This document shows, piece by piece, positions 20,820-31,399 of a DNA stretch of 64,000 nt (its first letter is position 1; each line of letters begins with the position of its first letter). The DNA is from Prorocentrum cordatum. Lineage: Eukaryota > Sar > Dinophyceae > Prorocentrales > Prorocentraceae. Location of the stretch: the NCBI GenBank assembly GCA_963575745.1, contig CAUYUJ010016155.1:145657-209656 (forward strand), in the 5' to 3' direction. The notes beneath the pieces are model-generated. The model saw only the letters and a list, made by a program, of their open reading frames with translations, was not told the origin of the DNA and did not search any database. Made by a program: the position numbers and the translations under genes.

Positions 20820-21235
20820 TCCTGGGGCTGCTGTGGCGTGTGCCGACCCCCCAAGAGGCCCCGACGATCCCGAGGGGGTGGAGCCTCTCCTCCACCTCCG
20901 CGCTCGCCGGGGGCACCCCTGTAGCACGCAATGCGTGCTTTTACCGAGGCCAAATGAGCCCTCGGGGTGGAGGGGGGGCCTCAGAGAGGGCACCCCTGTA
21001 ACGCCATCCCCGCTCCCCGCCGCCCTCGGATGGCCAACCGCGCCTCGTGCCTGGCAAGAGGGTGCGTCTTTCGGAGGCCTCGGGGCCCCTCGCGGGACCT
21101 CGGGAGGCCCTCCCGGGTGCGGTCGTGGATGCGACTTCGCGCGGTGTGAAGCGCGCCTCGAGGGGCACCCCGCCATCGCTGGTTGATGCGGACCTTCCTC
21201 TGGAGCCACTGCCGAGGTCTGGGGAGGTCCCGCCC
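20820..21235. other. C/G-rich linker, nothing further recognised
   Basis: The stretch repeats short motifs such as 'gggcacccctgta' (20909 and 20988). It has no domain I recognise and lies inside the LINE remnant. Confidence 0.35.
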
Positions 21236-21257
21236 ACAGCCGCGCGTAGGCATGTCT

Positions 21258-21440
21258 TTACATTTCTGGGGACATTGTGGGCTGTAGTAAATGTGGGGCT
21301 TTCTCAGCCAGGGCTGCACGGACACAGCTCTTCTGGACGTGTGATCCCGAGGCGGCCCTAGAGGGGAATCCCCAGAGGAAGTGGAGGAGGGACAACTTTA
21401 TGAAGGGCGTCCACCCGAAGGGAGGCCGTCTCCCTCCCCT
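21258..21440 (+). pseudogene. LINE C-terminal zinc-binding segment
   Basis: The frame reads VGCSKCGAFSARAARTQLFW, then a Cys, and ends FMKGVHPKGGRLP. The CxxC followed by an L...C and a G.HP signature resembles the tail of dinoflagellate LINE proteins. A comparable tail lies at 24349-24500 on the minus strand. Confidence 0.5.
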
Positions 21441-21730
21441 TCCCCTCCCCCGCAGGCTTCTAGTCACGGACGATGCTGTTCAGTGGCTGGGCCTGCTTTC
21501 CATATAGTCCATATTCGTCGAGTTTTGGATGAAACTCGTTTCAGTGTCCTGGGATTTCGGCCTGGGCTTTTCTTCGTTGGACCTCTTGGCGCTGCCGTGA
21601 TGCTTCGGCTGGGCAAACAGTGCCCTGGGGCCCGCATTCGTTCTGTGCTCGATTGCGCTCTCTCTTCTTTTCCAGTTGCTCTCGCCCGTCCCGAAGCGAA
21701 CTCGGCGCGTCGTCCTATGGGATCGCGACT

Positions 21731-22010
21731 CCTCCTCCTCCTCCTCCTCCTCCTCCTCCTCCTCCTCCTCCTCCTCCTCCTCCTCCCTCCTCCTCCTCCT
21801 CCTCCTCCTCCCCTCCTCCGCCTCCTCCTCCGCCTCCTCCTCCTCCTGGACTCGAGAGGTCCGCGAGCCCGTGTCTCAGTCCGACACTCCTCCTCATCCT
21901 CCTCCACAGTCATCCTCCACCTCCCTCCTCATCCATGCTCATGTTCCCTCCTTCTACCAATCATCCACCCTCCTTCCCCCAATCCGTCCCCTCATCTAAC
22001 TCCCTCCCTC
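21731..22010. repeat. CTC microsatellite and pyrimidine tract
   Basis: About 115 bases of nearly pure CTC triplets end at 21845. A more diverged C/T-rich tract follows from 21890. Bases 21441-21730 hold unique sequence with nothing recognised. Confidence 0.92.
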
Positions 22011-22177
22011 CTCCGTACTTCTCCCTTGCAACAACTAATCATCGCAGAATGTGTCGGCAGGGAGGGGCAGGCGCTGCGCCTGAGACTTTCTCGCCGCTTG
22101 CGATCATGAAGCTGAAAACTAACAAGCACACTGATGAGGGTGGATAGCTTTCAGACTGTGGCTCTACTTTGGGTGAC

Positions 22178-22413
22178 CCAAAAGGGGGTCCAGCTGAAAG
22201 AGGGTGGTGCAATAGACGTTGGGCAATTGGATTGCAAATGTACTGCGCCGGAGAATTGTATTGCATTGTATTGCAACTGATGTATTGCACGCGAAAATCC
22301 AGCAATGCATTGGCGCCCCGGAATGTATCGCACGCCCCAAATGTAGTGCAACCCCACAAATCGATTGCACCAAATCTATGGCGCCACCCCCCTGTCGCTG
22401 GACCCCCTTTTGG
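22178..22413. mobile_element. Inverted-repeat segment with 17-bp perfect arms
   Basis: The arms are at 22178-22194 (ccaaaagggggtccagc) and 22397-22413 (its exact complement). The ~200-base interior repeats the word 'attgca' several times. This fits a miniature inverted-repeat element. The TTAA element at 22415 abuts its right arm. Confidence 0.6.
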
Positions 22414-22414
22414 A

Positions 22415-22590
22415 TTAACTGACTACCTACCAGACCACCCCAACCCAACCCGAAGACCCAAATTTCGGGTTGGGGGGGGTATGGGTTCCATACGTGTTCT
22501 CTCGATGTTCCCCGACCCCCCCCCACTGGAAATGGAGGGCAAATGGAGGCCTTCGGGTTGGGTTGGGGTGGTTTGGTAGGTAGTGATTAA
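22415..22590. mobile_element. Miniature inverted-repeat element flanked by TTAA
   Basis: The arms 22423-22454 and 22552-22583 are complementary at 31 of 32 positions. The left one begins ctacctaccagaccacccca. TTAA lies at both flanks (22415-22418 and 22587-22590), the duplication typical of piggyBac-type transposition. The interior contains a second small hairpin and C/G runs. There is no coding capacity, so it would be non-autonomous. Confidence 0.7.
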
Positions 22591-22599
22591 CCCGATCTA

Positions 22600-23450
22600 C
22601 CCTCAGCGCGGCGCACATTCGTCTTAGAACTTCCGAAGCAGCTGCACGGACGGAGGGCGAGCGGCTTCAAACTGTGACTCCCCGCTCGATGCCGCGCAGG
22701 CTCGTCGTAGGAGTTTCCAACAGGTATGCGGCAGCAGATCCCTTGGAGAGCTCTGGGACCGCGCTGGCCACTCGGGAGGATAAGCCACGCATGCGCTTCT
22801 AAGTTCATCCCTTCTTTAGAACGGCTTTGGTCTGAATGGGCGACCTGTCGGGGAACTCTTCCCGAGAATGGGTGTTCCAGACCCGCCGGCCACTAGGGCC
22901 ATGCTCCGCCGTGCCGTCTGTCTTCTCCCGAGCCCGCGCAGATTCACCTTAAGAGCTTCTAGCAGCTACGCGGCTGGTGGGCGGCTCCTTTTTCTACATG
23001 GGGATGTCGCCTGGGACTTCCCCAAATACTTCCGAACGTAAGTTAAAACTTGTAAAACTTGTATGCTGACTGCATTCGATGAGGGCGGTTCATGATCAAA
23101 TTAGGGCTCTCCCTTGATATTGTCTGACATATCACCAGATGGAGGACGCTTCCTGTTCAAAACGGGGCACTCACTGGACACCTCCTTGAAGTATGTGGTC
23201 CTACAACTTAGCATGCCTTATACATGAAAAAGGTTGAAGGCGGGTACTTTTCGAAACGGGGCTCTTGCCTGACCGGCATGCTCATAAGACGCTCGTCTGT
23301 AAACGGGGCGCTCCCAGCAGTACAAAGGCATGCCTGTGATGATGATTGTTAAGGCGGGCGCGGGCATCAAGGATCAGAGAGAGGGTGCCCGAGCAGTCTC
23401 ACTCTGTCCCTGCTCGCGTTCGTCCGTCTTGGGATCGTCTTTCCGGCGGC
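22600..23450. other. Unique sequence, nothing recognised
   Basis: This less GC-rich stretch contains several related phrases such as 'aacggggc' plus 'ctc' (near 23160, 23250, 23300), hinting at an old degenerate repeat. I see no gene or RNA. Confidence 0.4.
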
Positions 23451-23592
23451 CACGCTAGGAGGCCACGCTGGGAGGCCACGCTGGGAGACCCACGCTGGGG
23501 GGCCACGCTGGGAAGCCACGCTGGGAGGCCACGCATGGAGGCCACGCTTGGAGGCCACGCTGGGAGGCCGCGTTCGGGAGCCACGCTGGCAC
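23450..23592. repeat. ~16-bp tandem repeat (GGAGGCCACGCTG)
   Basis: About eight imperfect copies of 'gggaggccacgctg' follow one another. Open frames across it are artefacts. Confidence 0.85.
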
Positions 23593-23819
23593 GCTAGGGC
23601 TCACCAAAGAGCGGCGGTGCGTCCGTAGCGGTTTCGGTTCAAATCCCGCTGGCAACGAGCGCGTCGCGGCTTCTGAGAGCGCCGCCAAGCACCTCTCTTA
23701 TCCGCAGCTGCGGGGGAATAGGTTATTGCATTATCGTTGACGCATCCTGGGTTTACTCTGGCCCTCCCCTCCCAACCCGCCACCCTCCCCCCTCACACTT
23801 CGCCCTTGTGGCAAACGAC

Positions 23820-23945
23820 AATGGAAGAAGAGGGAGGGGGGAGGAGAGGGAAGCACGAGGGAAAAGGAGGGAGGGGGAAGCGGGAGGAGGGAGGAGGGAG
23901 GAGAAAGGATGAGGAGGAGGAGGGGGAGGAGGAGGCTGGCAGGGG
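23820..23945. repeat. Purine (GGA-rich) tract
   Basis: A G/A-only tract with GGAGGA units. Bases 23946-24214 hold GC-rich unique sequence. Confidence 0.75.
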
Positions 23946-24348
23946 AAGGACTATCGAGGACTATCGAACGAGGGGCTTCGCGGTCGACTCGGCCGCCGCG
24001 GCCCCCGCCCGCGCCGACCGCGCCGGCTCTCCTGAGGTCGCGAGCCCACCCCAGAGTCAGGGCGAGTCTCCAAATCCCTGCCACTCCCAGGGCATAATGA
24101 TAAATCTGCGGGGCCGAGGCCCCGTGCAGGCCGCGCAGAGCGCGCAGGCCCGAGCCGCGCAGGCCGCGCAGCTGAGGTCGCGAGCCAGCCACCTGAACAG
24201 GGCGGGCCTCCACTTCACTGGCTCTCCAGGGCAGAGTAGATCTGCGGGGCCGAAACCCCCCGCCGTGCACTCAACCACGTGGCCGCCGCCCAGCAGCAGC
24301 TCGTGGTAGCCGACCGCCGTTTGGCGGCACCGTTCCGTCTGGCCAGTT

Positions 24349-25083
24349 CTAGCCCGCCTTTGGTGGTGGTCCCTGCCGTAGTCGACGCAGCACAGTCGCG
24401 CCACTCTGAATGACCTTCTCCCTGCACTTTGCCGCCAGCAAGTGGGCTCTGCCATGACCATCATCGTTGTGTGAAGCCACTGCCGCGCAGCTCCAGCACC
24501 AGAGCTGCGCATGGGCGACCGCGACGCAGTGGCTGGCGTGGACCACTTTGCCCTTTATCTCTATCATGTCGTTGTTGGGTACTTGTACTGCATGTCTGCG
24601 ATCAGCGCGGTGTGTCTCGCACTGCCTTCCGACGCACACATTGGCCTTCATCCAGTCGACCACGCTGCACTTGCCCGGTGTGAGCCAGCACTCTTGGCAT
24701 ACCCATTGGCCCCTCTTCTTTAACATTATGTGTCCTGACTCCTGTGCGACTTGAGCCCGTCTTTCTCGCGCCATCGTTTTGGGCGACTGCGTTGGTCTAT
24801 CCAGCTTGCTGGGGCCCGCATCCGTGCAGATCTCTCGGGCAATGGCTGCAGCACGTCGCTGGGCCCTCATAAGGATAGTCCCCACTTCCATTAATCGTCT
24901 GATATCGCCCCGTATATCCGCCATGGCCTCTTCTGCTCCACGCTGGGCAAGGGTGTCTGCCATCTCGTTGCCCACGCTGATGTGGAAGGCCTGGCCCGTC
25001 TGCTTTATGGACTCCTGGTCGAGGTGGGACATGCACTCGTGGACTTGCACTCCGCGTACCTCACCAGGTCGCTTGCTTATCAT
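24349..25083 (-). pseudogene. LINE RNase H C-terminal part and zinc-binding tail
   Basis: The frame opens directly after the stop that ends the 25581-25084 frame. Near residue 35 it has ISVGNEMADTLAQRGAEEAM, the last RNase H catalytic region. The tail carries WVCQECWLTPGKC and later WCWSCAAVASHNDDGHG and AAKC, Cys/His clusters of the kind seen in the plus-strand LINE tail at 21258. The C-terminal function in nucleic acid binding is inferred. Confidence 0.65.
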
Positions 25084-25581
25084 TTACCCGGTTCGTTCCC
25101 ACCATGGTATTTGGGCTCCTTGGGGCTTCTCATGATACTTCTGGGCCCAGCCATTCACGAACCGGCGGCAGTCTGCGAAGATCTCGATTGGACCTTCGGT
25201 AAGCGCCAACGCCCAGAATAGTCCTGCATGTTCCGCTGCTGGCACGCACTGCCCCCCATCGATCGCGCCGTAGAAGCCGATGTGGCCAGTGCCGTCCATG
25301 TGGCCAGTGCGAGAACCAGGTCGACTACCTTGTCGTAGTTCATGCGCACGTATGTGTTGTATTTCTGGCTGTTCGCCCTCATCGTCGTCGTCGTAGCACT
25401 CGGAGTGGCCCCGGTCGAAGGCGAGAGCTCTGTCCTGTAGTAGCTCACGGAACTTCGCCTCAAGGCCCGAGACGCCGTCGAACCAATGGGATATGTAAGC
25501 ACCTATTTCCCAACCTGTGAGCGCGAGGGAGTACAAACACATCTTTGCGCTTCTTTTTGGAGGTGCGCCACTGCACGTCAC
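25084..25581 (-). pseudogene. LINE RNase H catalytic core, N-terminal part
   Basis: The frame contains HMDGTGHIGFYGAIDGG (first Asp), AEHAGLFWALALTEG (Glu) and IEIFADCRRFVNGWAQK (second Asp), the ordered catalytic residues of RNase H. A TAA at 25084-25086 cuts it from the C-terminal part, which continues in the same frame. Upstream lies an acidic YDDDDEGEQ stretch. The domain would degrade template RNA during target-primed reverse transcription. Confidence 0.65.
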
Positions 25582-25599
25582 GCAGGTCCTTCGCGATCT

Positions 25600-26803
25600 G
25601 GCTAGTATCTCTAGTTTGGCATCGTGCTTGGAGTAGCCGTCGTAGCGCCGCTTGCCCAGGCTGACGGAGGAAGCAACTCATGCACGGCTCGCACCAGAAT
25701 TCCAAATTGACTTGGTTCCTGGTCTCGTCAAGGTCAATATATACAGCCCACGCCGCCGCCCATACTCCAAGGTCGCGCATGAAGTTATCCTGCTGTTGCT
25801 CTGTTGCGACATCCGTCGGGGCCGTTACTTCCACTGCAGCTGGGCCAGCACCTGGCGGGGTACATTCGCCAGCGTCAATCATGGCATACGAAGACCCACT
25901 CGTGGTTAGTGCGTCCAGTGGGTGAGGATCTTGACCAGCCTCGGGTGGGCCCCCCTGTCTCTCGAGGGCATCGTCGCACCACATGCGCGCCTGCCCTAGC
26001 TGCTGTTGTTGTCGTCCATCTCGTAGTTGCATTGCGAGTCCCCCGTCCCGCTCTGTCGATGTGCACGTCATTGCTGGCGCCTGATCCGCCCGCAAAAGCC
26101 CTGCTGCACTGCGCAGAGTCGATGGTGACAAGCTCTCTCGCAAGGATCTTAGGCCCAGCTGCCACCGCAGTCCAGCGGCTCCCGCCCCAATCCCCCCATG
26201 CCGGTGGAATTGGCACTGGATTTCCGCGTCGAGGAAGCAGTCCACGAAGCCGATGCGCCTTTGCCACTGGATCATCGCGCATCTCTTCCATGGCTCTCTG
26301 GCATAACGACGGTGGATTGATCACCGCGTCGACTGAAAGTTGTCGCTCATTTCGCACTCGTAGACCCTGTGCTTCAGCGTGTCGGCTGCCTTCAAGCATC
26401 TTGGACAGACTCCATCCGTTGGATACCCTGCACCTTTGCACCGTTGTCCAGTCCATATAGTGCCACAAGCTAGAGCTTCAAGTGAGCCAGCTTCTTGGAT
26501 TCGGTCAGCCCCCCGTAGTTTCTGCAATGTCTGCTTGAGCATTGTGGTGTCCATACAGTGCTGCATTCCTTTGCCGTAGTAATGGTCCGCCGCGTTCGTC
26601 CAGAGCTGTGCTTCCATGTCTTTTGCCGGCACTTTCATGATCTCCCTGAAGTCTAGTGCGCCCTCACTCTGGAATCTCCAGGTTTCACCGCGTGCGTCGC
26701 CCCACCCATCCGGCTGCTTCGGGCCCCATCCAAGTTGCTGGAGCGACAGGGTGGGGGCCCCGATTGGCCCTGCGATTGAATTCCACTTGCCTCGGGGCCT
26801 CAT
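25600..26803 (-). pseudogene. LINE zinc-binding segment and linker, frameshifted
   Basis: The frame from 26803 ends with CPRCLKAADTLKHRVYECEM, a C-x2-C...H...C zinc-binding motif of the type between reverse transcriptase and RNase H. Upstream it has WRFQSEGALDFREIMKV and CGTIWTGQRC. Downstream the coding continues in at least two other frames (26468-25875 and 26275-25460). Those frames contain EFWCEPCMSCFLRQPGQAAL, a further Cys cluster. Confidence 0.6.
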
Positions 26804-26822
26804 ATGCGCCAGACGACTATAA

Positions 26823-27787
26823 TCCGCCAGCCCCCTTGTGGGGCCACCAGGCTGCGAGGCACGTGATTCGCAACTTCCTGTACCAGTCGTAGGTTGTAGT
26901 TTCCAGTGTTACAGTTATGTTTCTTGCTGGTTACTGTAACTAGTTGACTTCTTGCTGGTTACTGTAACTAGTTGATTGACCGCGCGAGGGGGGGGAGGCC
27001 CAAACCGGATTTTTAGCCTCACCTGGGCGCGTTGTCTGAATTGCTGGGGGGGCTCGAAATCGACACCCCTCACGCAGATCCGCGGGGTCAGGGTCCAAAA
27101 ACACGCGGGATTTACCACATTTCTGAAATTCGGTGCCACCCCTCACGCAGATCCGCGGGGCCAGGGTCCAAAAACACAAGGGATTTGCAACATTTCTGAA
27201 AATTCGGTGCCACCCCCCGCGCAGATCCGCGGGGCCAGGTCCCAAACACACAAGGGATGTGCCACATTTCTGAAATTCGGTGCCACCCCTCACGCAGATC
27301 CGCGGGGTCAGGGTCCAAAAACACAAGGGATTTGCCACATTTCTGAAATTCGGTGCCACCCCTGACGCAGATCCGCGGCGTCAGGGCCCAAAAACACTGG
27401 GATGTGCCACCTTTCTGAAATTCAGCGCCACCCCTTACGCAGATCCGCGGGGCCAGGGTCCAAAAGCACCGGGGATTTGGCACATGTCTGAAATTCGGCG
27501 CCACCCTTCACGCACATCCATCGCAAGGCGTGGCAACCCAAACTGCGAGAACTCCCTCGGCCCTTTAATCGCAAGGTGTGGCAACCAAGCCCGTGCACCA
27601 TACACGTCTTACCAATCGCCAGGTGTGGTAACCCCTCCTGTGATCAGTTGGTTCTGCTGATTGCGAATCGGCTTCGCATGAAGTTTCGATACTGCTTCAC
27701 AACAGCGCCAAGGTCCCATGACTTAGCTCTTCCATGGCCCATTCTCCGAGAGAGGGGGCCGGCGGCAGGGGGCGAAGCCCTTACGGA
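26823..27787 (-). mobile_element. Element A, copy 2, nested in the LINE
   Basis: This is the reverse-oriented relative of 13665-14701, with the same parts in inverted order. The ends show the same TCCG/CGGA and CCGCCRGCCCCCT repeats. It has about six to seven 73-bp units (27060-27520) and three ~47-bp 'gtggcaacc' units. It separates the zinc-binding part of the LINE from the reverse transcriptase part, so it inserted after the LINE. No direct target duplication is visible. Instead a 12-bp inverted repeat, catatgcgccag at 26801 and its complement at 27822-27833, lies just outside. Confidence 0.75.
27060..27520 (-). repeat. 73-bp tandem array in element A copy 2
   Basis: About six units with the same consensus as 13887-14487 in reverse orientation. 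They are more diverged from each other than those of copy 1. Confidence 0.9.
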
Positions 27788-27914
27788 TTATCTTGCCATC
27801 CTTGTCGCAGTCGATCATGCGCTGGCGCATATGTTTGCAACAGCTTGAGCCACTCTCGTACTTGTCGCTGGAGGCAGGCTGTCGCTGGCTCGTTCTCGTC
27901 GTAGAAGTTGGCGT

Positions 27915-28430
27915 TCATGGTTGAGGTGCACCTGCCACGCGTGAGTTCGTGGACGGCCTTCGCGCGCGAGTCAAGGGACTACCAGACCAATTCCAAGAGC
28001 AGTTCCCCGTCGCGGTCGACGCGTTGGCGCAGGCATGCCTTGACTCAAAGCTGGTGGCATCAGGAGAGCCAGCCGCACGAACTGCGATATCACCAAGAAG
28101 GTCATCGCCAAGTGCCTCAAAGGCAAGGACATCAACATCAAGGCCCCGCAGTTCGTCGAGGACCTCGGCATCGACGCGGCGATGGGAAGACAGCGCGCCG
28201 CACCCACGCGCGCGAGCAGGACCACACAAGCGCGACGACGAGCCAAGCGCGCGAAGATCTCCAGTAGGCAAAAGGGGCGCTGGCGGCGCAGAGCGGCGAC
28301 GTTGTTCAGCTCGAACCTGCGGGCCAAGCAGAGCTACGACTGGCCAGTCACAGGACTCAGCCCAAGCGCAGTGCGTGATTCAAGAACTCAAGCTGCAGAG
28401 ATGGTTGGCTGTGCAACCAGCGGCCGCTAG
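27915..28430 (+). pseudogene. Inverted reverse-transcriptase C-terminal segment of the LINE
   Basis: In plus orientation, opposite to the LINE around it, the sequence encodes LAQACLDSKLVASGEPAAR, then after a frame shift FVEDLGIDAAMGRQR and RRAKRAKI. Later it reads VTGLSPSAVRDSRTQAAEM. These resemble the thumb/connection part of dinoflagellate LINE reverse transcriptases, which follows the catalytic motif C. The minus-strand LINE lacks exactly this part, so an internal inversion of one element is the simplest reading. A fragment of a second LINE is the alternative. Confidence 0.6.
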
Positions 28431-28817
28431 CGGCGCCGCATTGTGGGCGATGCCCAGGAAGATGTGTAGCACGGCCCTCGCCGCGTGGTTCGCAGCCGCG
28501 CATCCTGCTACGACGCCGTTCCATGGGCAGATAGGCTCAGCACGGCAATGGCAAGCGCGCGCTACGTTAGGCGATCGGTAAATTAGCATGCCTACGTAGA
28601 GATTGACTGTTGGACAGTCCAGCTGCATAGCCCGCCTGATTAAGACGCCCAGGTCCACGCTGTCGTAGAACTTCTCGAGGTCCAGGTAGAATGCGCCACG
28701 CAGGGGCCCCTTGAGCTTCGCGCTTGTCTCGTCGAGCGCCATTGCTAATATGGCTGCTCCAAGTGCCGGCGAACCTTGGATCGCTGCATCCCAGTAGCAG
28801 CCTTCTCTGCAAACCAA
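28380..28817 (-). pseudogene. LINE reverse transcriptase, motifs A and B
   Basis: The frame reads GAFYLDLEKFYDSVD, matching motif A (D..KAFD). After about 40 residues it reads PWNGVVAGCAAANHAAR, matching motif B (the NG..QG region). The catalytic YxDD of motif C is absent; the coding stops near 28440, where the inverted segment begins. The final residues of the open frame (to 28380) already belong to the inverted segment. Confidence 0.75.
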
Positions 28818-29230
28818 TATGGAATCTCACTCTTTACCATCTTGCCCCACAGGCGCACTGGGAACGGTAGTAGACCAATAGGTCGCTCCTCGCCCGCCGC
28901 GTTGGAGCCTGCTTTGTCTAAGAGGTGATACCATACATGGTAAAATTGACGTGGCCAACATACGTTCCGCTCGCAAGAATTGATCGCGTAGACCAGGCTG
29001 CGCTTGGCTTCGTGTGGGGCGGCCCTTATCTCCGGTGGTTGCCATCGGTCTGGCCACCGAGCCGTGGTAGGCCGAAACGTTGGGAGCGCCGCCTCCTGGT
29101 CGCCAGCGTCGAAGTAGCTGCGGTGGGGTAGTTTATATTGGGCTGTCTGTCTATGGTCTGCCATAGCCTCTTCCAACTGCTGGCTGCTACTGCGCCGCTG
29201 CCACCTCGTCTGCCATACTCTTGCTTGCAA
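28745..29230 (-). pseudogene. LINE reverse transcriptase, N-terminal fingers
   Basis: The frame includes HLLDKAGSNAAGEERPIGLL and then RLWGKMVKSEIPYWFAE. This is the 'K..g...rPIgllp...rl..K' signature at the start of LINE reverse transcriptases. It overlaps the frame of the motif A/B segment, so a frameshift lies near 28780. Confidence 0.7.
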
Positions 29231-29234
29231 GACA

Positions 29235-30002
29235 TTATGTAGCTTCTCGTGGCGCTTCAGATTCTTCTTTAGTAACTGGGTCCACTGCAGTATCTGGTAG
29301 ACCTCGCCGTTCGCGTTTGCTGATGTAGTTGTGGGCCGCCTTCATACTGCCTGATAGCGCCGATCTGATTTTCTTCCACGGCTCCCGCGCATGCCACGCT
29401 GAACGTGCCCGCGTCGCCTCCGTTGCGTCGTGCCACTCTTGGATGTTCTCGACTGTTGCTTCTGGATCTGGGTCGCGTCGAAGGGTGGTGACTCGTCCAG
29501 CAAGTCGAGCTGACTGGCCGTCTGAGTGGGGCACCTCCTCTATGTCTATCTTGTCGAACGCCTCAATCTGATCCACAAGCACTGCGATGATGTGGCAGGC
29601 GGTTGCCATGCGCTGCTGGCTGTCGGTCGGGCGCCTTTGTAGAAGTAGCTCTCCGTCACGACATCGTTGGTCGAGCTTCGACCAAAGTGTGCTAACTTGC
29701 TGCGGCTTGTCAGTCTTCGTGTCACCGATGGGCTTGCTCGCAACATGCCGTGGCTATGGTACTTCACAATGTCGCATAGGTTGTCCTCGCCGCGCTCCAA
29801 CATGAACCGGTGCTCGTGCGATAATGGCCAATGCTCTCCCGGCCGCATCCGCCCACTTGCCGTATAATCTGCCAAGTAGGTCGCTCATCGTCGGGTTCTC
29901 CTTGCAGGCTAAGGAACTATTGACCCATCCTGGCGGGCCTCGGATTTGGCCAGAGGCCTCCTGCTCGCTGCACTTGCCCCAGATAGTCGGGTCGCATGTC
30001 AT
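29235..30002 (-). pseudogene. LINE linker between endonuclease and reverse transcriptase
   Basis: Three overlapping frames (30002-29754, 29875-29546, 29609-29235) give a plausible helical linker, for example EWHDATEATRARSAWHAREP. Frames change at least twice. No known domain is recognised, but position and composition fit the LINE linker. Confidence 0.45.
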
Positions 30003-30028
30003 GGCGACCGTCTACGTGTAGTAGTTGT

Positions 30029-30694
30029 TCAGGAGCGTATTGTCCAAAAGGTCCTCGTCGAAGGACTGGGCCATGTCTTAGCGCTGCTTCCTGTCTCGCT
30101 GCTTCCTCCACGCGCCTTTCTCCCGCTGCGCGGAGACCCTGGTACATCGCGTTCTGCTCGAACTGATTTAAGAGGTGGTCGGAAGGTTAGAAGAGCGATC
30201 GCGCAGTCGATGGGCCTTCCAGATCCACTGCTGCACGCGCGACTGACGCGCCGCGGCATCACAATGGCTGCCCCAAGTGACTTTAGCCACGGGGTCGCCT
30301 CGAAGTCCTGGGGTGCGTTATTGAAGTCGCCGCAGATGATCCATGGTATATTGCCCAGGCTACGCGCGAGCTGCAAGAGGTGCTTCATCTTGCGAATATT
30401 CCCACCCGCCATCTGCTGGCCTGCGAGCTGCCACTCGACGACGGCGGCGTCATAAACCTCCATCGCGAAGATGCCATGGCCCTGCGCGTCTGGCAGGTGA
30501 ACGCGCGTGTCCAAGTGCCATATTCGAAACATACAGGTGCCTCCTAGCGTGCCTGTCTTCGACCTCGGCGACTGTCTTGCCGGTGTCCAAGTACCATGCG
30601 ACCTCCACCCAAACCGCGCGAGCCTGTTAGCCTCGATCTCCGCTGCTAGTCCTCGCAAGTGGTGCTCGCTGAAAGCCATCAGGTCGCACTCCAC
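30029..30694 (-). pseudogene. LINE endonuclease (EEP/APE-like) domain
   Basis: The frame carries ECDLMAFSEHHLRGLAAE near its start, matching the catalytic Glu region of exonuclease-endonuclease-phosphatase domains. At the middle it has GNIPWIICGDFNNAPQDFEA, the 'GDFN' Asp/Asn motif. Then SGRPIDCAIA gives the following Asp region. These enzymes nick target DNA to prime reverse transcription. The last catalytic 'SDH' is not seen, and the C-terminal 50 residues look out of frame. Confidence 0.7.
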
Positions 30695-30858
30695 GCGGTT
30701 CTCTCTCGCCCTCCACGATTGGCGGCCTCAGTGCACTGCGCGCAGCTGGCCACTGAAATCTTGACGACGTTATTGGCATCGTCCTTCAGCTTGCTCTGCT
30801 TGGCGCTGTCGACGGCGGGGAATGTAGCGCCGGTACCTCGCGCGCCTGCGCGGACTGG

Positions 30859-31396
30859 CTACGTCGCCATCGTAGCACACGATGAGCTCCCACAAGGTGA
30901 AAATGTCGACGCCGCGTTGCCATTATCATCCCCAGCGAGAGCAACAGCACTCTTAGTGATGTAGTCAACCTCGTCGTCGAACCAAACCGTCTTGGTGCAC
31001 GCCGGCTTGGCGCCGCTGCTTGGTCCTCGAAGAGGGCCTGCTGCGAGTGGGGATTTGCCTCTCTCAACCGACACGCAGACCACCCTTGGCTCACCCGCCT
31101 TCGCAGCAGGCCCCGCCAGTGCGGAGTAGGCGTGCAGCAGGTTGCACACGGTGTTGTCGAAGTTACCCTCCAACTCCGTCGCCTTTAGCTGCTGCTGCTG
31201 CTGCTGCTGGCGCCTGCCGCGTTGCCACCGCGACCTTCGCCCTGCCCTTGATCCTGGCCAGCTCCGCAAGGTAGGCTTGGACTTGTTCGTCATTGGAGAG
31301 GTCGTACTTAGTGGCGAGCCTAATCTCGGGGTCCACGGCTTGGTCTGCTTCACCTGCGGCCGCTGGTTGCTCTGCCTCTGCCGTCGGGACCGTCAT
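30859..31396 (-). pseudogene. Region between LINE ORF1 and endonuclease, shifted at a CTG run
   Basis: A frame from 31396 reads DPEIRLATKYDLSNDEQVQA and continues to a CTG/CAG run at 31190-31212. There it passes to another frame reading KATELEGNFDNTVCNLLHAY and TKTVWFDDEVDYITKSAVAL. The repeat run is a natural site for a replication frameshift. It starts four bases after the ORF1 stop. The function is unknown; it may be part of ORF1 or the N-terminus of ORF2. Confidence 0.4.
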
Positions 31397-31399
31397 TGG

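Larger units (their letters stand above)
19437..21440 (+). mobile_element. 3' part of a LINE-type retrotransposon, plus strand
   Basis: Three domains appear in LINE order: a zinc-binding segment (19451-19640), an RNase H domain (19650-20200) and a terminal zinc-binding segment (21260-21440). They lie in different frames with stops between them. The reverse transcriptase part is missing; it would be in or left of the gap. The body between 20200 and 21240 is Arg/Gly/Pro-rich linker. The architecture matches the minus-strand LINE at 24215-32005. Confidence 0.7.

Noticed and set aside
23630-23660. GGTTCAAATCC resembling a tRNA T-loop or B box
   Set aside because: The T stem does not pair and no D arm, anticodon arm or acceptor stem could be placed around it.
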